From NCBI GenBank assembly GCA_963924555.1, contig OZ004582.1:1736001-1800000 (forward strand): DNA of 64,000 nucleotides, written 5' to 3'. The notes under the pieces were generated by a model, which saw only the letters and a program-made list of their open reading frames with translations, was not told the DNA's origin and did no database searches. The position numbers were made by a program, and so were the translations under genes. Source of the stretch: Crambe crambe (lineage: Eukaryota > Porifera > Demospongiae > Poecilosclerida > Crambeidae). This document shows, piece by piece, positions 56,575 to 64,000 of this stretch (positions within the stretch are counted from its first letter, which is position 1; each line of letters begins with the position of its first letter).

Positions 56575-58290
56575 GGATCCTGAAACTGCCATCACAGCGA
56601 ACCCTCCATGACTATACCTATTTTACCAAGTCATGTAATGGTTTTTCTAATAGCGTGGATCAGCAATTAATGAATCTAGTGAAGATTGATACCTGTCGAC
56701 CCATGGATAAGTGTATGACAAACACACAGGTATAAAGTGCATGTATGGTCTTTGTTAAATAAGTACATTGTCACTACCATATTGCAGGAGGAATACTGGG
56801 CTTCACAGATCTAGGTGACCTTAACAATCACTTGCTGGAATATGAGAAGACTATCGTTGAGGAAGGTGAAAAGAAGAAAGAATTAGCTAAGTCAATGATG
56901 GTGATCATGGTCAGGGGGCTCTTCACTAAGTTCCAATTTGCGTATGCCCAGTTTCCTTGTGCGTCACTACCACATGTACAATATCTTCTGGGAGGCAGTG
57001 GAGCATCTTGAAAGATGTGGGCTAAAGGTGATTGCATGTACGTGCGATGGCCTCTCTGTCAATCGGAATTTTTTGAAGATGCATGGCACAAGCAAGGCTG
57101 CATACAAAGCACTAAACCTATATGTAGATGATGAGAGGTACATTTTTTTTCTTCTCTGATCCTCCCCACCTAATGAAGACGACCCGAAATTGCTGGAATA
57201 GCAGCAAGAGGCTTATGTGGGTAAGAATAAAGGAATAGAGTAATAATAGGTTGTTATGATTGTGTTACCCATTCAGTTTGATGGAAAGCACATCGAATGG
57301 AGCCATCTGGTTAAATTATACCACAAGTGTCAACCTAATGTGACTTCTCCTGGTCTAACTATTCTTCCAAAGCTCGAATATGAACATATCAGTTTGACCA
57401 GATGCAAGTTGATCTGGGAACACAGGTACAGATTTCCCTTTAGTCCGAGCCCCTGAAATCTTATATGCACCATCAGGTGTGCTATATTTGGGATATACAT
57501 ACAATGATATGATGTGCTAATCATTCACTTTTATATACCACTTACACTTGATATCATAGGTCCTAAGTAATTCAGTTGGAGTAGCTCTGCAACTGATGAA
57601 AGATCCTAAACTAGAAAAGACTATCGAGTTCGTGCTTATGTTTGACAAAAATTTTTATTGTCTCATTGTTTCCTACCTTGATGCCGGTAAACATACCAGA
57701 AATGCTTTCAAGTCTCCCTACCATTCGGCTAAGGATTTCAGAATCAAGGTGAGGATGCATCAGTGGGTGTGAGGCATTACATGTTGTGTTTTGTGCCTGT
57801 CTAAGCATGCAGTGTGTCACATAGTATTTCTATAATTAGTGGCTAAAGGAAGACTTCATTGGTTACTTGGACAAATGGGAGAAGAGCGTGTCAGGTAGAA
57901 AGGGGTTTTCAAAATTGGAGATGAATATGATGCTGAGTGAAGAAACGCGTTCAGGTTGAGGCTAACAGGTAATTGTGTGCTATATACCCATTGCAGTCAT
58001 TTGTGGAGCTAGTTGAATACATCTTCAAAATTCCTGGAGTATCTGTCTTTCTGAGCAACAGACTTTGCCAGGATCCCCTGGAGAACTTTTTTTGGACAGC
58101 AGCGACAAAAGGGAAGGCTAAACGAAAACCCTGATGTTGCAGAATAAAGAACACTCAGGCATTGAGGGTTGTAAACTCAAGCTGTGCTACGGCCAGGGGA
58201 AATTGCAGAGGTACAAGGAAAAAGGGTGATGCTCTTTTGGAAGTTGAAAACACTCTACTTAAAAAAAGAAAAACCAATCACAAGTAATAA
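56575..58290 (+). pseudogene. P-element-like (THAP9-type) transposase
   Basis: In several frames: LKLPSQRTLHDYTYF and NGFSNSVDQQLM (56580-56680), then GFTDLGDLNNHLLEYEK, FAYAQFPC, WEAVEHLERCGLKVIACTCDG, FDGKHIEWSHLVKLYHK, LTILPKLEYEHISLT, and near the end QDPLENFF followed by GQQR in the next frame. The order and motifs match the P-element transposase RNase H and C-terminal regions. At least six shifts are present, and introns are possible between pieces. No THAP finger is visible upstream. Confidence 0.7.
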
Positions 58291-58339
58291 TCATCTAAAT
58301 GTTTACAAAAAAATAAAATTAATCATCGGTATTACCAGC

Positions 58340-58920
58340 AGTATCAGATGTTGCAACTTTTTTTCTTAAAGCCTTGGATTTTTGAGTTTTTTCCTTATGT
58401 TGCTGCTTACAGTTCCACTATCTTGTCCCAACACTGTCGTCTAAAGCTGATGACAATAGACTCCAATGGAAAAGTAAATTCTTGTTATCTAGAACAGCAT
58501 CTAAAATCTTTTTCTTCGTCCCTTCATTTAGTGTCTTAGCAGATTCTAATTTCCTCCTCTAATAAATAAAATAACATGTATGTACTATCACTGATGTGCC
58601 AAAGTCCACCCCTGTCGATAGCGTTGGTCCATTCTTCTGTACCTTGGGTTTCATCCCACTCATCGCCACTTAGTTCACTGATGAATAATATATCTTCTCT
58701 GTGTGGAAGGGACGATGACTTGATAACCAGCAACGTATCGTAGTGTATTTTCATCATCTTTGGTTATTGGACTGGCCTGATCTTCTGGATTTTTGGTTAT
58801 CTTCTGTTTTTCTTTCACCAACTCCTTGAAAATCGGTGAGTAACATACTGAAAAAAAGTTGGTGAAGCAGGTTGACTTGTTGTTTCCCTTAAGAATTCTC
58901 CCAAACTTTTTTGAATTCAT
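58340..58920 (-). pseudogene. Transposon-associated protein, partial
   Basis: Three minus-strand frames: ENTLRYVAGYQ, RGGLWHISDSTYMLFYLLEEEIR and TLNEGTKKKILDAVL ... KSKALRKKV. They match successive blocks of an unnamed repeat-encoded family. Stops and shifts lie between them. Confidence 0.45.
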
Positions 58921-58999
58921 CAGATACCTTGCTGATTCAGATGGGACTTAGTTCATAAACTTTATGGTGAAAGTGTACGTCTCCTAAAAACAGTATTGG

Positions 59000-59751
59000 G
59001 TTTTTTTTATCAAACCAGAAGTTGTTAGACAGCACTTAAATGATTTAATAAAGATCAAATTTCATGACCCTACTACTCATCTTCCTGATAATGAATTATT
59101 TATTTGGAGATAGTGCAACTTCCCTAGCTCTCCATCTGAATGATAATGAAGGAGAAATATTTAATGGGTTTTACACGGAGTTGTGCAGTTCTATCAGCGT
59201 TCCCAGTTAACACGCATCCTCTCATTCCTTGATCCCACTGAGAGTCAAGGTATAACACTTTTGATCAGATTGAAGATATTCTTCCAATCCCATTGGACAA
59301 AGGAACTATAAAGTTGGAACACCATGAATTTGTTGTTGATGGTGATGTTGATTCTACGGAGAGTGATGCTATAAAATTTTGGCTTGACATATACAACATG
59401 AAATCACCCATGGGTGAATACAAATACAGGAATCTTGCTACATGTGCTCTGATACTACTTTCAATTCCTGCATCTGATGCAGACTGTGAGCGAGTTTTCA
59501 GTCAAGTACGAAGAATAAAAACAGACTTTCGATCTTCTCTCTCCACAGAAACAATAATAGGATGCCATTTCAACAAGATGAGTAAATGCTGTGAGCTCAC
59601 TACATTTGAAGAGTCATTACTTGTTCGAGCCAAACAATATGTCGTACAAAAAGTCAACCTAATAATAAGTCAACCTAATAATTATTGTTTCTATATTTCT
59701 TTTAAATTAAATATATTCTTAAGATTCACAAAAATACTGAAAATGGCTTAA
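59000..59751 (+). pseudogene. hAT C-terminal domain, third hAT relative
   Basis: ORF 59293-59751 contains LSIPASDADCERVFSQVRRIKT and DFRSSLSTETIIG, the hAT dimerisation motif with its Glu. Upstream 59000-59290 shows related but broken frames. The N-terminal catalytic part is not seen. Confidence 0.75.
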
Positions 59752-59842
59752 AAATACTGATATTTAAAGGTTACTTAGCACTGAAACTTTCAATCCCAGC
59801 TTGGAGGCTCTGGTAATGTTCATGTTGCTTATTCTCTAGAAA

Positions 59843-59903
59843 TTAAAACGCTAATTGATGCTACCTGCAGTTTTCTAAGAGCTGTTCCTCAGGCATCATA
59901 AGA
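59843..59903 (-). repeat. Dispersed ~60-bp repeat, copy 2 (inverted)
   Basis: Complement of 15566-15624 with a few substitutions. It ends just before the GGGCTA array. Confidence 0.7.
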
Positions 59904-59910
59904 GCTGAAT

Positions 59911-59937
59911 AGGGCTAGGGCTAGGGCTAGGGCTAGG
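59911..59937. repeat. GGGCTA array, four units
   Basis: AGGGCTAGGGCTAGGGCTAG-type, the longest clean run in the window along with 1979. Confidence 0.9.
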
Positions 59938-60700
59938 TCAACGTAACTTAAATTGAAGAGTGTCAGGCCTGTTTTCAAGTGGCATAGAATTTTATCTTCC
60001 ACCTATGAAATTTGTACCTTCTCACTGCTTGCAAGCGAGATTCCCCTAGAGGCCTTGTCTACGGTTTCTTGGGTAGAGGAATGACAAATCGACCATCACT
60101 ATTCTTTGAAATGCTGCACAACATATCATTCTTGAATACTCGGGTTGTTGTTCCTCGGTCTCCCAGAATTATCGCCGCCAGTGTCTACAGTAGCGTGGTG
60201 TGTGAGGAGCGACAAGTGAGAGACGTGTGTGCTGGTCTCACTGGCGAGTACCACTGGCCCTGACGTACAACTTCAGAGAACTCAGATGACATGAACAATT
60301 GTTAAGCATCGAAGACTGCTAAGGATCCTCATGCTAATGCTGAATGAAATCACAAAGTCAAAAGAAGTGTTGACGGAGGAAGCCATTTGCTTTGGTCAAT
60401 GTTTCCGAGTCCCAAGACCAGTTGCCATGCTCAGAACTACAAGTACTGATAGATTCCATTACTTGATGAGTGGAAGATACAAGTCGTAAAAAAATCTTTT
60501 AACTCTTTTCTCAGCAAGTGTAACTGACTCAATTATATGCTCGAAAAAATGCTGATGCTTTGGAGAGTATTTAGCAATTTCAGAAATGACACCATTGGCT
60601 TAATATTGGGAATCGAACATGACAAAGATTTAATTGGTGACTGTATACAAGGCTAAAGGGCATACTTCACGGATTCTGAACACCCACATTGCACACTGCA
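59938..60700. other. Unassigned ~760 bp
   Basis: An 83-codon frame at 60012-60263 has no recognisable domain. Otherwise nothing. Confidence 0.3.
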
Positions 60701-61690
60701 AGATGTATTAGACAAGTACAGTGAAGTTTTCTGGGATGAATTGGGAGGAATCACAGCCAAGATTTATAAAAGCTACTCCAAAATTTCACAAGGCCAGGTC
60801 TGTTCTTTTTGCTTTACACCAGAATGTAGAAGAGGACTTACAGTCAATAGAGCTGCAAAGGTAGACAAGTATCCCCTCCCACTAATAGACAAGCTCTTCG
60901 CCTCCTTGGCCGGGGGAAAGATATTTTCAAAACTTGATCTCTCCCATGCCTACCTACTGGATGAGGAATCACGGCAGTACGTCACAATAAACACACACAA
61001 GGGTCTGTTTCGATATGACAGACTGCCATTTGGTATGGCATCTGCACTTCCATATTCCAACGTCTGATGGAGAACCTTCTCCAAGGGATGTCAGGAGTTA
61101 GTGTTTATATCGACGACATTTCAATCACTGGACAGACAGAGGAGGAACACCTGGACAACCTATCTGAAGTCCTTGCTGGAGCTGGGATGCGATTGAAGAG
61201 GGAGAAATGTGCCTTCCTCTTACAATCAGTAGACTATCTGGGTCATGTTATCAGTGCTAATGGAATCCTCCCCGTGAAGTTACTGAACTCAGTGTATAGA
61301 AGTGGATATGGGGTGAAAGTCTGGACAAGTCCTTCCGGAAGGTCAAGCAACTGTCAAGAGTGTTAGTCCTCAGTTACCCTTAATTCTCTCTTATGATGCT
61401 ATGCCGTATGGGTTAGGAGCAGTTCTTTCCCATAGGATGCCAAATGGTGATGAGAGACCTATTGGATTCGCTTCTCGTATGCTGACTAAAGCAGAACAGA
61501 AGTACTCCCAATTAGATAAAGAAGCGTTGGCAATGTAAGGTGTCAAGAAGTACCACCAGTACCTATTTCGGAGACATTTCGAGATCAAAACAGATCACAT
61601 GCCCCTCACTCGCATCTTTCAGGAAACAAAGCCAACACCAACAATGGCCTCTGGACGATTCAATTCAAAGAAGGAAAAAGTAATTGCAAT
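60700..61690 (+). pseudogene. Ty3/gypsy RT-RNase H fragment
   Basis: RT motifs in two adjacent frames: [40 protein letters not shown], then [10 protein letters not shown] with YIDD intact, and VDYLGHVI. A deletion of the RT thumb/connection follows. RNase H then reads SYDAMPYGLGAVLSH, IGFASRMLTKAEQKYSQLDKE, and FEIKTDHMPL. Three or more stops. Integrase is not seen. Confidence 0.85.
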
Positions 61691-61980
61691 GGTGATGGAT
61701 TGAGTGGACTTCCTCTGCTCCCACTATGCATGCGCAAAAACTTGTACATGTGGACATTTCTTGATGGCTGAAGAGAGAGGGACCAAAACTACTTCTAGTA
61801 TTGCTTTGGCCCAGAAATTAGTTTTTGCTTGTTGCTTTATCACTGTCATCGATTGTTTTGCTGTTGTACAAAAGTTAGTTAGCTAGCTAGCTATGCCTCC
61901 AAAAACCAGGTTCTTTCTTCATATAATATGTACTCTTATTACATCATATATAATATATTGATCATAGCTAAGTAACTTAA

Positions 61981-62590
61981 GTCTCTCAGGTCTTCTGAAT
62001 CTCTATGGTCTCTCCTGAATCTCTATAGTCTCCTCTAGTCTTCTATAGTCTCCTCCAGTATTCTGTGGTCTCCATAATCTCCTCAGTCACTCCTGAATCT
62101 CTATAGTCTCCTCTAGTCTTCTGTAGTCTCCATAGTCTCTTCAGTCTCTCCTGAATCTCTATAGTCTCCTCTAGTCTTCTGTGGTCTCTATAGTCTCCTC
62201 AGTCTCTCCTTAATCTCTATAGTCTCCTCAAGTCTTCCGTGGTCTCCATAGTCTCCTCTAGTCTCCTTAGTCTCTCCTGAATCTCTATAGTCTTCTGTAG
62301 TCTCCATAGTCTCTTCAGTCTAGTCTTCTGTGGTTTCTATAGTCTCCTCAGTCTCTCCTTAATCTCTATAATCTCCTCAAGTTCTCTGTGGTCTCCATAG
62401 TCTTCTCTAGTCTCCTTAGTCTCTCCTGAATCTCTATAGTCTCCTCAAGTCTTCTATGGTCTCCACAGTCTCCTCTAGTCTCCTTAGTCTCTCCTGAATC
62501 TCTATAGTCTCCTCTAGTCTTCTGTAGTCTCCATAGTCTCAATAGTCTCCTCAGTCTCTCCTGAATCTCTATAGTCTCCTCTAAAGCAGC
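61981..62590. repeat. TC-rich minisatellite fused to a transposase ORF
   Basis: Roughly 20 partial repeats of a 'ctcctgaatctctatagtctcctctagtc' unit with variants. On the minus strand the same unit reads as EIQERLRRL-like codons, continuous with the transposase tail, suggesting expansion from coding sequence. Confidence 0.8.
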
Positions 62591-63320
62591 TAAAATAATG
62601 TCATGTATTTCTGAATCACTGGAGATTTGAATTAATGCATCATTTTCTCTTAAAATGCTTTTCACTTTTGTGAAACATTCTTCAATTGGGTTCATGTCAG
62701 GAGATTAGTTCCATTAAAGGGGGTTAGATTTGGTAAAAGAATGCGTTCTACGAAATTGCAGGATTCCATCCTTGCTCATAGCACTAATTGCTGAAAAGCG
62801 TTTACCTCTTATTTCAGAAACAGCTTGCTTTCCTATTAAGGAATAGCCATACTTTCTTAGAGAGGAGCGCCTGTCAGTGCCAGTTTCATCTACAAAAACT
62901 AGCATTTCTGGTGTATATATGGTCATTTCATTTGCAAATTTCTGCCTAAGTTCTTCACATTGTTGTTGTGCCCGTAATGCTAGTTTTTTGTGTGAGAAGC
63001 CACACTTGTGTAGAAATTTGCATATACAGGAGGTACACTAGTCGACTGTAGAATACTCTTCAACTCATGAAGGTAGGTAGCAGGGTTTTCCACTATAGTA
63101 GTAATCATTGAAATCTCATCCTGTGCACTCAACTTCTTCAGAGGAACCTCTCTGTAGCCTTGTAAGCTACACACTGTTCCAGTTTCTTCAAACAGGCCCA
63201 CAATTCTACACACAGTACATAGCTATCTCAGCAAAGGTAAAACCCCTGGTAAACCATTCTCCACCTTAAGTCACTGGAGTATGCCTCTGTTCTCTGCGGC
63301 TGAAGGACACTAGACATTCT
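62591..63320 (-). pseudogene. Tc1/IS630-type transposase relic
   Basis: Minus-strand frames: RIVGLFEETGTV (N-terminal helix), MLVFVDETGTDRRSSLRKYGYS (first Asp), RGKRFSAISAMSKDGIL, then MNPIEECFTKVKSIL at 62690 (Glu region). The second Asp segment between ~62700 and 62715 is deleted. It is related to the 41522-42621 element (same DETGxD and RKYGYS) but clearly a different family copy. Confidence 0.75.
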
Positions 63321-63479
63321 TGGACTAAGACTCAAATTCAAATTTAGTACCTCAAAGGTTAAGGTTTGTGGTGAAAGTGTAATGTAAACTGTGGTTTTGG
63401 GACTGAATGGTTCCTGAGGCAAAGGTGAGGAAATTTGCTGTAAAGTACACATTACAACAGCGTGAATAATCATCAATAG

Positions 63480-64000
63480 AAGTCACAAAACATTTGCATC
63501 CTCCAATGGACTCAGTGGGCATCGGGCCACACTCCAGACCTCATGTAGAGCGAATCTCTCCCACTAATTCGAAAGGCACACGGTGCATCTTGCCTTCAAC
63601 ACATCCCTGGCAAAACGCGAGCTTCATCTTCTTGGGCATCTTTACACCAGACACCAATTCTTTCTGAACAACATCCTCAAGTTGTTGCTCATTCAAGTGG
63701 CAGAGTCGTTGATGCCAGAGATCAGCATTGCCTTGCTCCATTGAAGCCACTGTTGCATACTCTGATGGGAGAGGTTGACAATCGAGTCGATAAGTTCAAT
63801 ACAGTACACGATAGAGCACAGCACGCTTGGGATCACATTCTCGAAATAGCGACTTTTCCCATCCCCACTGCCTCTACAGTCTTCCCATCACCCAGACCAA
63901 CCTTTTCTGGGTTTTCAAACTCGACATAGTCCACCAACAGTTCCTTTTGTCGTATCATGTGACTGAGTCCACCAACCACTGCTCAGACTGGGAGGGCCAC
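63480..64000 (-). pseudogene. Ty1/copia polyprotein fragment
   Basis: From the window edge inward: a protease-like stretch with QWLVDS and VGLGDGKTVEAVG near 63900-63960, then DLWHQRLCHLNEQQLEDVV and KLAFCQGCVEGKMHRVPF, the GAG-pre-integrase zinc region. It ends at VGEIRST / GPMPTESIGGCK, the start of the integrase. It continues outside the window upstream. Shifts and one stop are seen. Confidence 0.8.

Noticed and set aside
61981-62590. CRISPR-like array
   Set aside because: Units are contiguous and variable with no regular unique spacers, in eukaryotic DNA. It is a minisatellite.

Overview
This is eukaryotic (metazoan) DNA, and I see no bacterial gene organisation in it. The two complete genes have introns with GT...AG boundaries, and nearly everything else is a transposable element or its decayed remains. 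AT-richness, recurring GCTAGC and CCCTAG strings, and the mix of element families suggest an early-branching animal such as a demosponge. That assignment is inference from composition and remembered families, not from a search. I see no rRNA, tRNA or CRISPR array.

Layout. 1-2005 is a ~150-bp satellite with a hammerhead-like relic. 2.7-5.3 kb holds tandem repeats, a possible MITE and one unrecognised ORF. 6373-13211 is a hAT element split at 7841-12034 by a second element. That second element carries a RAG1-like DDE transposase gene with N-terminal RING/zinc modules, 16-bp inverted ends starting CACG, and a 4-bp GAGT duplication. 13.2-24.8 kb is mostly gene-free, with a DUF7869-like fragment, a 1.36-kb foldback palindrome, Ty3/gypsy gag-pol debris and two MITEs. 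24.8-25.7 kb has a transposon-type ORF and 26.9-28.6 kb a decayed hAT on the minus strand.

28.9-41.0 kb is the best-preserved part. A DIRS-like tyrosine-recombinase retrotransposon on the minus strand is cut in two by a 9.3-kb element, 29693-38988. That element starts CACTGTTAAAA, has a 2-bp TG duplication, and carries two intact, divergently transcribed genes: an 11-exon SAM-domain protein (536 aa) and a 9-exon C2H2 protein with transposase-like motifs (820 aa). They share a 244-bp promoter region. Deleting the element plus one TG puts the two DIRS halves back in one reading frame, which proves the insertion from the sequence alone.

41.0-64.0 kb contains a SHOCT-like ORF, a Tc1/IS630-type transposase with an exact 108-bp internal duplication, a DUF7869-like pseudogene, foldback structures, a PHD/YqaJ-type remnant, a DDE_Tnp_4 fragment, a hAT, a coiled-coil ORF, another DIRS remnant, a P-element-like transposase, another hAT C-terminus, a Ty3/gypsy RT-RNase H segment, a Tc1-like relic invaded by a minisatellite, and a Ty1/copia fragment at the edge.

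The window is a nested transposon graveyard. Only the SAM/C2H2 pair is intact. The RAG1-like element is nearly so, with about four single-base frame shifts. Exon coordinates were deduced by hand from splice sites and phase and should be treated as accurate to a base or two.
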